Source of the DNA: Paraflavitalea soli
GTDB taxonomy: Bacteria; Bacteroidota; Bacteroidia; Chitinophagales; Chitinophagaceae
DNA length: 64,000 bases
NCBI RefSeq assembly: GCF_003555545.1
Contig: NZ_CP032157.1
Span: forward strand, 6,390,546-6,454,545
Direction of reading: 5' to 3'
Shown here: positions 16,761-26,055 of the stretch, piece by piece
Numbering within the stretch: the first letter of the stretch is position 1
Layout: each line of letters starts with the position of its first letter
The notes under the pieces: model-generated
Seen by the model: only the letters and a program-made list of their open reading frames with translations
What the model was told of the DNA's origin: nothing
Databases searched by the model: none
Made by a program: the position numbers and the translations under genes

Positions 16761-17500
16761 CGACTGAAGATATTGTACTTTATAATACAATAAATGGCCC
16801 TGAAACCATCTTTCCAGTTGATCTTTTTACCTTCCGCATAAGTACGGCCATAATAGGAGATACCCACCTCATAGATCCGGACATCCTTTACACGTGCTAT
16901 CTTGGCCGTCACCTCAGGCTCAAATCCAAAGCGTTTTTCCTTCAGCTCTATGTTTTGAATAACCGGGGTACGGAACAACTTATAACAAGTCTCCATATCC
17001 GTCAGGTTCAGGTTCGTGAACATATTAGAGGCCATCGTCAGCATCTTATTACCCAGCGAGTGCCAGAAGAATAAGATACGGTGCGCATTACCCCCCAAAA
17101 AGCGCGATCCGAATACCACATCAGCATGCCCTTTCAGGATCGGCTTGATCAGGTCATTAAACTCCTCCGGATCATATTCCAGATCCGCATCCTGGATCAC
17201 CGTATAATCTCCCGTAGCCTTTTTAATACCTGTATGCAGCGCGGCGCCCTTTCCCTGGTTCACCTCGTGTTTGTAGTATTGAATATTCAGCCCCGGATTG
17301 TCAGCCTTGTATTTAAGAATGGCTTCCTCCGTATTGTCCTTCGAACAGTCATTCACGATGATAATTTCCTTCTGAATATCGTTCAGCAATTTCACTTCCG
17401 CTATCCGGTCCAGGATCAGGTGAATAGTGGGGCCTTCATTATAAGCCGGGATTACAATGGAGAGCTTGTTAAATGGATGCATGTTGGTTGAAACGTTCAT
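16757..17500 (-). CDS. GT2 glycosyltransferase, polyprenyl-phosphate sugar synthase type
   Basis: A 247-residue family 2 glycosyltransferase: [14 protein letters not shown] at the start, [12 protein letters not shown], then [19 protein letters not shown] with the DxD metal-binding site. The later [10 protein letters not shown] and [10 protein letters not shown] segments are characteristic of the dolichyl/polyprenyl-phosphate mannose synthase-like branch. No C-terminal membrane helices are seen, so it is soluble or peripherally attached. It is the first gene of the operon with a methyltransferase (4-bp overlap) and a membrane GT. Confidence 0.88.
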   Translation of the reverse strand: MNVSTNMHPFNKLSIVIPAYNEGPTIHLILDRIAEVKLLNDIQKEIIIVNDCSKDNTEEAILKYKADNPGLNIQYYKHEVNQGKGAALHTGIKKATGDYTVIQDADLEYDPEEFNDLIKPILKGHADVVFGSRFLGGNAHRILFFWHSLGNKMLTMASNMFTNLNLTDMETCYKLFRTPVIQNIELKEKRFGFEPEVTAKIARVKDVRIYEVGISYYGRTYAEGKKINWKDGFRAIYCIIKYNIFSR

Positions 17501-17854
17501 TTTTTTATGGTTATGCAGATAAAGCCAGGTTAATCGTCAATGGTCAATCAAGAATAAGTGCCACTCGGCCAACAGGAGTTTCAAGGGTATTGGGAAGATC
17601 AAAAAGGGGCTATTTCCAGGCTCGCAGCTCGCTGCTCAATGCTCGTAGCTTTTGAATTAGGCCGCAAACTAATAATAACACCGCTTTTATGCAAGCCTTT
17701 GATTTTAAATATTCCCTATATGACCCCTATTTCAATGCTTTTGGGTAAAATAACCCTCCCCAAACTAAACCCAGGATTATTTTTCCCCGTATCCCATACA
17801 AAATACTATTATAACTATCTTTATTGACGTTTAAACATTAAAACAATCTGCATT
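17501..17854. other. Divergent intergenic region
   Basis: No gene in this 354-bp gap between divergently transcribed genes. It contains an AGCT-type repeat (17619-17650) and must hold promoters for both the glycosylation operon and the YceI gene; none could be assigned with confidence. Confidence 0.5.
17619..17650. repeat. Dispersed AGCT-centred repeat, copy 2
   Basis: GGCTCGCAGCTCGCTGCTCA then ATGCTCGTAGCT. Same units as the copies at 10.26, 22.2 and 32.2 kb. Confidence 0.65.
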
Positions 17855-18496
17855 ATGAAGAAATTACTCCTTGCTGCCACCGTATTTATAGCTGCGGGTG
17901 CCGCCCTCGTAGCTTTTCGCTCCGCTCCATCCACGCCAGGTAAAATAACCGCCCCCGCACCAGCCCCCAGGGCCGGTAAATGGACCCTCGACAAATCACA
18001 CTCCAATGTGAGGTTCACCATTACCCACAATGTCGTATCCGAACTGGATGGCGCTTTTACCACCTTCGATGGCTCCCTCGAAAGCACCAAAGCCGATTAT
18101 TCCGACGCTAAGATCACCTTTACTATAGAAGTTGCCTCCATCAGCACCTACAATGAGAACAGGGATAAACACCTGAAAAGCGCCGATTTCTTCGATGCTG
18201 AAAAATTCCCCCAGATAAAGTTCGAAAGCACCGCTTTCAAGCCCCTGGGTGGTAATAAATACAAACTTGAAGGAAACATGACCGTAAAAGACATCACCAA
18301 AGCCGTGAGCTTTGATGTTACTTTTGGCGGAACCATAAACACCCAGCGTGGTGCCAAAGCAGGTTTTAAAGCCAAAACCACCATCAACCGCTTTGATTAC
18401 AACCTCAAATGGGACCGCGCCACAGAAGCTGGCGGCCTCGTAGTAGGAAAAGACGTAGAAGTGACCATCAACACAGAACTCAACGAAGTAAAATAA
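17855..18496 (+). CDS. YceI-family periplasmic protein
   Basis: A 213-residue protein with a signal peptide (KKLLLAATVFIAAGAALVAF), an Ala/Pro linker, then the YceI domain from about residue 42: GKWTLDKSHSNVRFTITHNV, followed by the beta-rich lipocalin-like fold with LKSADFFDAEKFPQIKFES. YceI proteins bind isoprenoid or amphiphilic ligands in the periplasm. No operon partner; a strong hairpin terminator follows 14 bp after the stop. Confidence 0.92.
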   Translation: MKKLLLAATVFIAAGAALVAFRSAPSTPGKITAPAPAPRAGKWTLDKSHSNVRFTITHNVVSELDGAFTTFDGSLESTKADYSDAKITFTIEVASISTYNENRDKHLKSADFFDAEKFPQIKFESTAFKPLGGNKYKLEGNMTVKDITKAVSFDVTFGGTINTQRGAKAGFKAKTTINRFDYNLKWDRATEAGGLVVGKDVEVTINTELNEVK

Positions 18497-18509
18497 AAGA
18501 TAATCTTAA

Positions 18510-18546
18510 GGGTGGGTCGCCTTCAAAGGGCGGCTCACCCTTTTTT
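18510..18546 (+). terminator. Terminator hairpin, repeat family copy 1
   Basis: Arms GGGTGGGTCGCC and GGCGGCTCACCC pair over 12 bp with two G-T pairs and are followed by TTTTTT. The same core hairpin recurs at 22085-22123 and 26926-26970 with different outer stem bases. Confidence 0.9.
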
Positions 18547-18673
18547 ATTGCCCAATTCCCCGGCCTCCCCGATGAAATATCCTTCCCCAAAACCCGTTTT
18601 AGTATCTTACAGCCCTATAACCACGAGTTAACAAGTTTTGCTTTTATTTTGAATAAATTTAGCGCCTCAGACC

Positions 18674-20113
18674 ATGAAGAAAATTGTATCCCTGGCATGT
18701 TTATCCATCCTCGTCACCCTGGCCCAGGCTCAGACAGGCTATAATATCGATATTACCCTCAAGCCCTATAAGAACACTTATATCTACCTCGGCTACCATT
18801 ACGGCAAAATGAAAGCCCTGGCCGATTCCGCTTTACTCGATGAGAATAGCCACGGCGTCTTCAAAGGAAAGCAATTACTGGCCGGAGGCATCTACTTTGT
18901 CGTCTCCCCCCGTAAAGAGATCCTGTTCGAATTGCTCCTCGATAAACAACAGAACTTTTCCATCAAGGCCGATAGCGTAGGATTGCCCAACAGCGTCACC
19001 TTTACCGGTTCCGCCGACAATACCTCCTTCCAGGATTATACAAAATTTGCCAATACCACCGGTATGGCCATCGGAAAGCTCAACACCGAATATGCTGCCG
19101 CCCCCAATAAAAAAGATTCTGCTGCCATTACCGCCAGGATAAAGATCCTCAGCGATAAAATGCAGCAACACCGCGACAGCATCACCAAAAAACAGCCTGA
19201 GTCCATTCTATCCGCCCTCTTATTGGCGATGAAAGAGCCCGTCGTGCCCCCAGCCGCCAAACACCCCAAAGGCAAATACGACTCCGCCTACGCTTTCTAT
19301 TACTATAAATCCCATTTCTGGGATGGCGTGTCCCTCACCGATGAAAGACTCATCAGGACCCCCTTCTTCGAACCCAAGATCGACAAATACTATAAAGACC
19401 TCGTATCCCCCAATCCTGATTCCATCAACCACGAAGTAGACCAGATGTTGCTCTACTCCAGGACCAATAAGGAGATGTTTAAATTTCTCCTCGTGCACTT
19501 TGTACAGAAATACATCAATCCCGAATACATGGGCCAGGATGCTGTATTTGTGCACCTCTTTGAAAAGTACATCAATACCGGCGAAGCCGACTTCTTTACC
19601 GATCAATACAAAGAGCACATGACCAAACGGGCCTACAGCCTAATGGCCAACCAGATCGGTCAGCCCGCCGCCAACATGGAAATGGTCGACACCCTCAATA
19701 AGCCCCTTCCCCTCTATAATGTGAAAAGTGAAATGATCGTCGTTTGCTTTTGGGACCCCACCTGCAGCCATTGCAAAGAAGTAGTTCCCAAGGTCGACTC
19801 CATCTACAATGCCAAATGGAAAAAACTGGGCGTTACCGTATATGGTGTAATGGTGGATGGAGGTATGGAGCTCTGGAAACAGTTCATTCACGACAAAGGA
19901 CTCAAGAACTGGTTGCACGTGTACCAGTTGCCTTCCCAGCAGATGGCCGAATCCACTGCCGGTAAAGCAGGTTACAGGCAGCTATATGATGTTTACCAAA
20001 CACCTATTCTCTATTTGCTGGATAAAGACAAACGCATCGTAGCCAAAAAGCTCAATTACCAGCAACTGGATGAAGTCATAAACCTTAAACTAAAAAACAC
20101 TAAATCCAACTGA
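18674..20113 (+). CDS. TlpA-like thioredoxin-fold protein with DUF4369-type N-terminus
   Basis: A 479-residue secreted protein: signal peptide (IVSLACLSILVTLAQAQ), a beta-rich N-terminal domain of the DUF4369 kind (TLKPYKNTYIYLGYHYGK), a helical middle region, and a thioredoxin-like domain from about residue 330. This last domain has the redox pair Cys364-SH-Cys367 in WDPTCSHCKEVVP and the cis-Pro segment YQTPILYLLDKD. Such proteins reduce or shuffle disulfides in the periplasm of Bacteroidota. The next gene, a SurA-like chaperone, starts 7 bp later, so both probably serve folding of exported proteins. Confidence 0.85.
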   Translation: MKKIVSLACLSILVTLAQAQTGYNIDITLKPYKNTYIYLGYHYGKMKALADSALLDENSHGVFKGKQLLAGGIYFVVSPRKEILFELLLDKQQNFSIKADSVGLPNSVTFTGSADNTSFQDYTKFANTTGMAIGKLNTEYAAAPNKKDSAAITARIKILSDKMQQHRDSITKKQPESILSALLLAMKEPVVPPAAKHPKGKYDSAYAFYYYKSHFWDGVSLTDERLIRTPFFEPKIDKYYKDLVSPNPDSINHEVDQMLLYSRTNKEMFKFLLVHFVQKYINPEYMGQDAVFVHLFEKYINTGEADFFTDQYKEHMTKRAYSLMANQIGQPAANMEMVDTLNKPLPLYNVKSEMIVVCFWDPTCSHCKEVVPKVDSIYNAKWKKLGVTVYGVMVDGGMELWKQFIHDKGLKNWLHVYQLPSQQMAESTAGKAGYRQLYDVYQTPILYLLDKDKRIVAKKLNYQQLDEVINLKLKNTKSN

Positions 20114-20120
20114 TCAGCTT

Positions 20121-22067
20121 ATGTCTTTCCTGCGAAAAATGTTGACCGCATCAGTATGCATAACCGGTCTCACTACTGCTCATGCGCAAACCCTGTTCAC
20201 CTATGGCGCCAAATCAGTATCTAAGGATGAATTCCTGAAAGCCTACAATAAGAACAATACCGAAACCGCCCCTTCCGGGCAGGCTTATCGCGATTACCTG
20301 GACCTCTACACCCGGTTCAAGATCAAAGTACAGGCCGCATTGGATGCAAAATTGGACACCCTGCCCAATCAGCAACAAGAGCTGGCTGCTTTCCGCAGTC
20401 AGGTCGTGGAAAGCTATATGAATGACGATGCCAGTGTCAATGTACTGATGGACGAGGCCATGGAGCGCAGCCAGAAAGACCTGCACATCGCACATATTTT
20501 CGTGGCCGCAGGCCCTACAGCCACAGCCGAACAGATACAACAGGCCCAGCAAAAGATAAAAGCCGCTTTCGCCCGTTTACAGGCAGGCGACGATTTTACC
20601 AAAACCGCCCTTACTTACTCAGAGGATCCATCCGTACAAAGCAATAAGGGTGACCTTGGCTTCATAACCGTTTTTGTACTTCCTTATGCCATGGAAACCC
20701 TGGTGTACAATACCCCCGCGGGAAAGTTTACAGAGCCTTCCCGTAGCAAAAATGGCTTTCACATTTTTAAAGTATTGGAAGAACGCAAAGCCTTTGGCAA
20801 AATGAGGGCTGCACAAATACTGCTTGCCTTTACCCCCGATGCTACCGATGCCCAGCAACAGGCCACCGCAAAGAAGGCCGATTCCCTCTACCAGGCGTTG
20901 CAGCAGGGGAGCGACTTTAAGCAGCTCGCCGCTGCATTCAGCAACGATAACCTCACCTTCCAGACTGGTGGTGAAATGATGGCCTTCGGTGTGGGCCGGT
21001 ATACCCCTGCTTTCGAAAAGGCCGCCATGGCACTCGAAAAAGACGGCGATATATCCCGTCCCGTGTTGACCGAATTTGGCTACCACATCATAAAACGTCT
21101 CCAGCACCTGCCCATTCAGACCGATAAGACCAACAAACAATGGCAGGACGAGATAAAACAGCAGATACTCCAGAGCGATCGTATGGAAGTGTCGAAAAAA
21201 GTACTCTACAAAAAGATCATTCAATTGACAGGCGTTAAAAAATTACCCGTCAACGAAAAAAGCCTGTCCCTCCTTACCGGCAACATCCTCCAGAATAAGC
21301 AGGCCTCGCTGCCGGTAGGTCTCACCGCCGCTACCCCATTATTCACTGTGGGTAAGCAAACCTTCCGTGTGAAAGACTGGCAGGCTTACCTGCAGTCCAT
21401 CCGCGGCGTGGAAGACTTGCGCGCAGGAAAGACCAACGCCCAGCTCCTGGATCAGTTCATCGAAATATCAGCCCTCGACTATTACCGCGGGCACCTGGAA
21501 TCCTACAACAAAGACTTCGCTTACCAGCTCAATGAATTCAAGGAAGGAAACCTGCTCTTCGAGATCATGCAGCGCAACATATGGGACAAAGCCGCTGTTG
21601 ACAGCGTTGGGTTGAAGAAATATTACGACGCACACAAGAATAACTATTGGTGGGAAGCGAGTGCAGACGCTATAATATTTACTGCTGCCGGAGATGCCAC
21701 TGCTGAAGAGACCAGGAAAAAACTGGAGGCTGATTACCACAGTTGGAAAAAGATACTGGAATCCAGCGACGGGACCATCCAGGCCGATTCAGGTCGTTTT
21801 GAGCTGGGCCAGATTCCCGTTGTTGAACGTACCAATTTTCAGCCAGGCCTTATTACAGCCCCTGTAAAAAATGAGACCGATCACAGCCTCACGTTTGCCT
21901 ATATCATAAAACTGCGTCCTGACCGTGAGCCGCGCGACTTTGCAGATGCCCGCGGTTTTGTGATCAACGATTACCAGGCTGCCCTCGAAGACAAATGGAT
22001 CGCAGAACTGAAGAAAAAATATCCCTTAAAGATCAACGATGCTGTGGTAAAGACCTTGCCGCACTAA
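20121..22067 (+). CDS. SurA/PpiC-type peptidyl-prolyl isomerase
   Basis: A 648-residue periplasmic protein with a signal peptide (MLTASVCITGLTTAHAQ), a SurA-like helical N-terminal part, and two parvulin domains. The first runs from IAHIFVAA with the signature GDLGFITVF and FHIFKVLEER; the second from MRAAQILLAF with GGEMMAFGVGRYTPAF and FGYHIIKRLQ. Two parvulin domains after an N-terminal chaperone region fit SurA-like outer-membrane protein chaperones. Co-transcribed with the thioredoxin-fold gene; terminator at 22085. Confidence 0.88.
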   Translation: MSFLRKMLTASVCITGLTTAHAQTLFTYGAKSVSKDEFLKAYNKNNTETAPSGQAYRDYLDLYTRFKIKVQAALDAKLDTLPNQQQELAAFRSQVVESYMNDDASVNVLMDEAMERSQKDLHIAHIFVAAGPTATAEQIQQAQQKIKAAFARLQAGDDFTKTALTYSEDPSVQSNKGDLGFITVFVLPYAMETLVYNTPAGKFTEPSRSKNGFHIFKVLEERKAFGKMRAAQILLAFTPDATDAQQQATAKKADSLYQALQQGSDFKQLAAAFSNDNLTFQTGGEMMAFGVGRYTPAFEKAAMALEKDGDISRPVLTEFGYHIIKRLQHLPIQTDKTNKQWQDEIKQQILQSDRMEVSKKVLYKKIIQLTGVKKLPVNEKSLSLLTGNILQNKQASLPVGLTAATPLFTVGKQTFRVKDWQAYLQSIRGVEDLRAGKTNAQLLDQFIEISALDYYRGHLESYNKDFAYQLNEFKEGNLLFEIMQRNIWDKAAVDSVGLKKYYDAHKNNYWWEASADAIIFTAAGDATAEETRKKLEADYHSWKKILESSDGTIQADSGRFELGQIPVVERTNFQPGLITAPVKNETDHSLTFAYIIKLRPDREPRDFADARGFVINDYQAALEDKWIAELKKKYPLKINDAVVKTLPH

Positions 22068-22084
22068 TAAAATACTCCAAAAAG

Positions 22085-22123
22085 AAAATGGTGGGTCGCC
22101 TTCCAAAGGCGGCTCACCATTTT
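22085..22123 (+). terminator. Terminator hairpin, repeat family copy 2
   Basis: 16-bp arms AAAATGGTGGGTCGCC and GGCGGCTCACCATTTT, loop TTCCAAA, then a T-rich run. The inner ten base pairs match copies 1 and 3; the outer pairs differ but still pair. Confidence 0.9.
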
Positions 22124-22193
22124 CTTTTATACAATAGCTTCTTAAGTTTTCTACAATACCTCCGCGTAACGCATTTACAACTCTAAGCAAACG

Positions 22194-22223
22194 GCTCGTA
22201 GCTCGCAGCTCAAGGCTCGCAGC
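22194..22223. repeat. Dispersed AGCT-centred repeat, copy 3
   Basis: GGCTCGTAGCTCGCAGCTCA then AGGCTCGCAG, between the SurA-like gene and metF. Confidence 0.65.
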
Positions 22224-22227
22224 CTTC

Positions 22228-23181
22228 CTACACCAGCTCCTTCACCGCATTATAGATCACCTTTGGCTTGCCCAGTGTATAATAGTGCAATACAGGTACA
22301 TTGGCTGCTTTCAGTTCTTTCGACTGCTGTAGTAACCATTCCGAACCTACTTGCTCTACATCCCCATCCGTTTTGGCCTTCAGTATCTCATTACTCAGCT
22401 CTGTAGGAATATCTACATGGAAGGTCCTGGGTATTACACTCAGTTGTTTCTTATTCGTGATCGGCTTCAATCCCGGAATAATAGGAATTTCAATACCTGC
22501 TTCCCGGCAACGCTTTACAAAATCAAAATACTTCTGGTTATCGAAGAACATCTGCGTTACTACATATTCAGCCCCGGCCTCTACCTTGGCTTTCAGCCAA
22601 TCCAGGTCACTCTGCAGGTTGGGTGCTTCAAAATGCTTCTCCGGATAACCCGCCACCCCGATACAGAACTTCGTACGGAAACCATCGCGGATATCTTCTT
22701 CCAGGTAAATGCCATTATTCAGGTTTACCACCTGTTTCATCAGGTCCAGCGCATAGCGGTTGCCCCCCGGTTCTGGTTCAAATACCGTTTCATTTTTGGC
22801 CGCATCCCCGCGCAATACCAGCACATTGTCTACCCCAATGAAGTTCAGGTCGATCAGTGCATCTTCCGTTTCCCGCTTGTTAAAGCCCCCGCAGATCAGG
22901 TGCGGTACTGCATCTACCTTATAATGGTTCATAATAGCCGCACAAATACCTACCGTTCCCGGCCTTTTGCGTACCTCTACCTTGTCAAACGTTCCGTCCG
23001 CCTTCTTTTTAAAGACATGCTCACTACGGTGATACGTAACATTAATAAACGAAGGCTTAAACTCCATCAGCGGGTCCAGGTGATCAAAGATCGAATTGAT
23101 CGTCTTCCCCTTCAAGGGAGGTAATATTTCAAACGAGATCAGCGGCTTGTTGGCCTGCCTGATATGGTCAATTACTTTCAT
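22228..23181 (-). CDS. metF: Methylenetetrahydrofolate reductase
   Basis: A 317-residue TIM-barrel flavoenzyme that reduces 5,10-methylene-THF to 5-methyl-THF for methionine synthesis. Visible family segments: ISFEILPPLKG at the start, FINVTYHRSEH, VPHLICGGFNKRETED, NVLVLRGDA and EYVVTQMFFDNQKYFDFV (the flavin and folate contact region). Full length with no odd feature. No SAM or B12 riboswitch was recognised in its 5' leader, which instead contains a GCCGACT repeat. Confidence 0.95.
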   Translation of the reverse strand: MKVIDHIRQANKPLISFEILPPLKGKTINSIFDHLDPLMEFKPSFINVTYHRSEHVFKKKADGTFDKVEVRKRPGTVGICAAIMNHYKVDAVPHLICGGFNKRETEDALIDLNFIGVDNVLVLRGDAAKNETVFEPEPGGNRYALDLMKQVVNLNNGIYLEEDIRDGFRTKFCIGVAGYPEKHFEAPNLQSDLDWLKAKVEAGAEYVVTQMFFDNQKYFDFVKRCREAGIEIPIIPGLKPITNKKQLSVIPRTFHVDIPTELSNEILKAKTDGDVEQVGSEWLLQQSKELKAANVPVLHYYTLGKPKVIYNAVKELV

Positions 23182-23239
23182 TAATTAACTGTTATAACTG
23201 GATATATTGCTCAATTGCTTCTTTCTGCTGCCTCACGCC

Positions 23240-23272
23240 TCATTGCCGACTGCCGACTGCCAACTGCCGACT
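23240..23272. repeat. TTGCCGACT tandem repeat, copy 1
   Basis: ATTGCCGACTGCCGACTGCC then AACTGCCGACT, roughly seven-base units. A diverged copy occurs at 31060-31089. Confidence 0.6.
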
Positions 23273-23421
23273 CCAAATCAGCGTGCAAACATAAACAACG
23301 AATCCCGGATGGCAAATACTTGTTACCCGGGCCTGTTTAACATTATTTTGCAACTAATCCGGCCTCCCCGTCAATTGAAATGGATTAGTTCCGGTATTTT
23401 TGTCCCTAAACGTAATAACAC

Positions 23422-24228
23422 GTGATCAGTGAAATTCATACCCACGACCTGGTAAAGATATATCGCAACCGTACCGTTGTAAATCATGTATCTGTGAGCG
23501 TAAAACAGGGCGAGATCGTGGGGCTGCTCGGACCCAATGGGGCCGGAAAGACCACTACTTTTTACATGGTAGTGGGCCTCATCAAGCCCGATGAAGGCCA
23601 GGTATTCCTCGATACACAGGAAATTACCCGCCTCCCCATGTATAAAAGGGCCCAGCTGGGCATCGGTTACCTCCCGCAGGAAGCTTCCGTATTCCGCAAG
23701 CTCACCGTGGAAGAGAACATCATGGCCGTACTGGAAATGACCAAACTCAAAAAGGCACAGCAAAGGGAAAAGCTCGAAGCCCTCCTCGATGAATTCCGCC
23801 TCCACCACGTCCGCAAAAATAATGGCGATAGCTTGAGCGGTGGCGAACGCCGCCGTACAGAAATTGCCCGCGCTTTGGCCGTAGATCCCAAATTCATCCT
23901 CCTCGATGAACCTTTTGCAGGCGTTGACCCCATTGCCGTAGAAGACATCCAAACCGTGGTAGCCAGGTTAAAATACAGGAATATCGGTATCCTCATCACC
24001 GATCACAACGTAAATGAAACCCTCTCCATTTGCGACCGCGCTTACCTCCTCATCGACGGTAAAATATTCAAGCACGGCACAGCCGAAGAATTGGCCGAAA
24101 ATGAACAGGTACGTCGCTTATACCTGGGCCGCAACTTCGAGCTCAAACGCAAAGACTACCTCCACGAAGAAGCCATGAAAGGCATGCAAAATATGTCCTC
24201 CCTCAATGAGATCGAAGATATTGAGTAA
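23422..24228 (+). CDS. lptB: LPS export ABC transporter ATP-binding protein LptB
   Basis: A 268-residue ABC ATPase: Walker A GPNGAGKT (37-44), Q-loop region [19 protein letters not shown], signature LSGGERRR (138-145), Walker [14 protein letters not shown] and switch His in [11 protein letters not shown]. The [12 protein letters not shown] segment is diagnostic of LptB, which powers lipopolysaccharide transport to the outer membrane with LptF/G and LptC. The start is GTG; no in-frame ATG lies before Walker A. A C-terminal extension of about 20 residues ([17 protein letters not shown]) is longer than in proteobacterial LptB. Confidence 0.95.
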   Translation: MISEIHTHDLVKIYRNRTVVNHVSVSVKQGEIVGLLGPNGAGKTTTFYMVVGLIKPDEGQVFLDTQEITRLPMYKRAQLGIGYLPQEASVFRKLTVEENIMAVLEMTKLKKAQQREKLEALLDEFRLHHVRKNNGDSLSGGERRRTEIARALAVDPKFILLDEPFAGVDPIAVEDIQTVVARLKYRNIGILITDHNVNETLSICDRAYLLIDGKIFKHGTAEELAENEQVRRLYLGRNFELKRKDYLHEEAMKGMQNMSSLNEIEDIE

Positions 24229-24304
24229 GTTAATGCATTAAAAAACAGTGATTATATTGCCCTGTACCTGACTGTCAGCCATACTCTCAGTATTATTCTT
24301 TATT

Positions 24305-25825
24305 TTGCTGCCAGTGAAATTACTATCGCCTGCTATATCATCTCTGGCCCGCATGAGGTTATGGCGCATTGAAGGTTGGAAAAACAACCCTGCCGATGCC
24401 CAACGCGAGGTTTTACAGGACCTGGTTACCTCCGCGCAAAACACCGAGTTTGGCCGCAAATACAACTTTTCAGGGCTTTTTAATATCCGGTCTTTCAAAC
24501 AAACCGTGCCCATACACGAGTACGAGGATATGAAGCCCTACATCCAGCGTACCATGAAAGGCGAGCAGAACATAATATGGAATACCCCCATATACTGGTT
24601 TGCCAAAAGCAGCGGTACCACCAGCGATAAGAGCAAGTTTATCCCCGTGAGCGATGAAAGCCTGGAGGATTGCCACTATAAAGCTGCCAAGGATGTGCTC
24701 ACGTTCTATTACCAGTTCAATCCCGACTCCGACCTGCTTACCGGCAAAGGCCTGGTATTGGGAGGTAGCCATACCATCAATCCCCTCAACCACGAGGCAC
24801 AGTATGGCGACCTGAGTGCTGTACTCCTGCAAAACTCACCATTCTGGGGCCACTGGCTTCGTACCCCCGATCTGAGCATAGCCCTGATGGACGAATGGGA
24901 AAGCAAGATCGAATTGCTGGCCCAAAGCACCATCAAGGAAAACGTGACCTCTATCTCCGGCGTACCCACCTGGACCCTCGTCCTGTTCCGCCGTATATTG
25001 GAGATCACCGGCAAGACTTCCATAGCCGAAGTATGGCCCCATCTTGAGTTGTACATGCACGGCGGTGTTTCTTTCACCCCCTACAAAGAGCAGTTTCAAA
25101 AGCTCATCGGCAAGCCTATCCATTACCTCGAGATGTACAATGCCAGCGAAGGTTTCTTTGCAGCACAGGATATCCCGGGCGGAGAGGGCATGCTTTTATT
25201 TGTAGACCATGGTGTTTTCATGGAATTCATGCCCATAGAGGAATATGGCAAGCCCCATCCACAGACCATTGGTCTCGGAGAAGTGGAGCTGGGTAAAAAT
25301 TATGCCCTCGTCATCAGCACCAATGGCGGGTTGTGGCGATACCTGGTAGGCGATACCATCCAGTTCACCTCCTTAGCTCCTTTCAGGATCAAAGTAAGTG
25401 GCCGTCTCAAACATTATATCAATGCTTTTGGGGAAGAGGTCATTGTTGATAATACCGATAGGGCGGTAGCCATCGCCTGCGAAAAGACTGGTGCCATCGT
25501 AAATGACTATACCGCCGCACCCGTATACTTCAGCGACAATGGCAATGGCGCTCACGAGTGGCTCGTGGAGTTTGAAAAAGAGCCTGCTGATATAGAAGCA
25601 TTCACTTCCCACCTCGATGCTGCCCTCAAAAGCATCAATAGCGATTATGAGGCCAAGCGCCATAAGGACATCGCCCTGCGCATGCCCTTATTGCGATCAC
25701 TCCCCAAAGGCATCTTCAATACCTGGCTCAAGAGCAAAGGAAAGCTGGGCGGTCAGCACAAAGTTCCCCGCCTAAGCAACGATCGCAAACACCTCGAAGA
25801 AATACTGGCCATCGCCGACCGCTAA
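24305..25825 (+). CDS. GH3-family (auxin-responsive GH3-like) acyl-acid-amide synthetase homologue
   Basis: About 506 residues with the adenylate-forming GH3 fold: phosphate-binding loop WFAKSSGTTSDKSKFIP (near residue 100), the ATP-contact segment YNASEGFFAAQD and hinge region LWRYLVGDTIQF, followed by the small C-terminal domain. Plant GH3 enzymes conjugate acyl acids such as auxin or jasmonate to amino acids; the role of bacterial homologues is not settled. The frame has no ATG near its start: TTG 24305 or GTG 24314 are the only options before an ATG at 24352 that would cut into the conserved domain. It follows lptB by 76 bp. Confidence 0.85.
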   Translation: MLPVKLLSPAISSLARMRLWRIEGWKNNPADAQREVLQDLVTSAQNTEFGRKYNFSGLFNIRSFKQTVPIHEYEDMKPYIQRTMKGEQNIIWNTPIYWFAKSSGTTSDKSKFIPVSDESLEDCHYKAAKDVLTFYYQFNPDSDLLTGKGLVLGGSHTINPLNHEAQYGDLSAVLLQNSPFWGHWLRTPDLSIALMDEWESKIELLAQSTIKENVTSISGVPTWTLVLFRRILEITGKTSIAEVWPHLELYMHGGVSFTPYKEQFQKLIGKPIHYLEMYNASEGFFAAQDIPGGEGMLLFVDHGVFMEFMPIEEYGKPHPQTIGLGEVELGKNYALVISTNGGLWRYLVGDTIQFTSLAPFRIKVSGRLKHYINAFGEEVIVDNTDRAVAIACEKTGAIVNDYTAAPVYFSDNGNGAHEWLVEFEKEPADIEAFTSHLDAALKSINSDYEAKRHKDIALRMPLLRSLPKGIFNTWLKSKGKLGGQHKVPRLSNDRKHLEEILAIADR

Positions 25826-26055
25826 CCTCCCGCTTTAACTGCCTCTTTAGAACTTGCTCCGCAATAGGTGCTACCGCCGCTTCGTTAAAATCATGTCAAA
25901 GGGTATTCATGCCCCTTTAGGGGGTAACGCTTTGTAGAAATGTATGTAGACAAATGCTTTTGCCCTGTAGGGGCTACCCTCCACCCCTCGCAACCCGATC
26001 ATAATTGCAGAAATTAGATGTTTTCTATACTTTCGGGCCCTAATTTATTATCAAT

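Noticed and set aside
23182-23420. Possible SAM or cobalamin riboswitch before metF
   Set aside because: No recognisable aptamer core; the region holds GCCGACT repeats instead.
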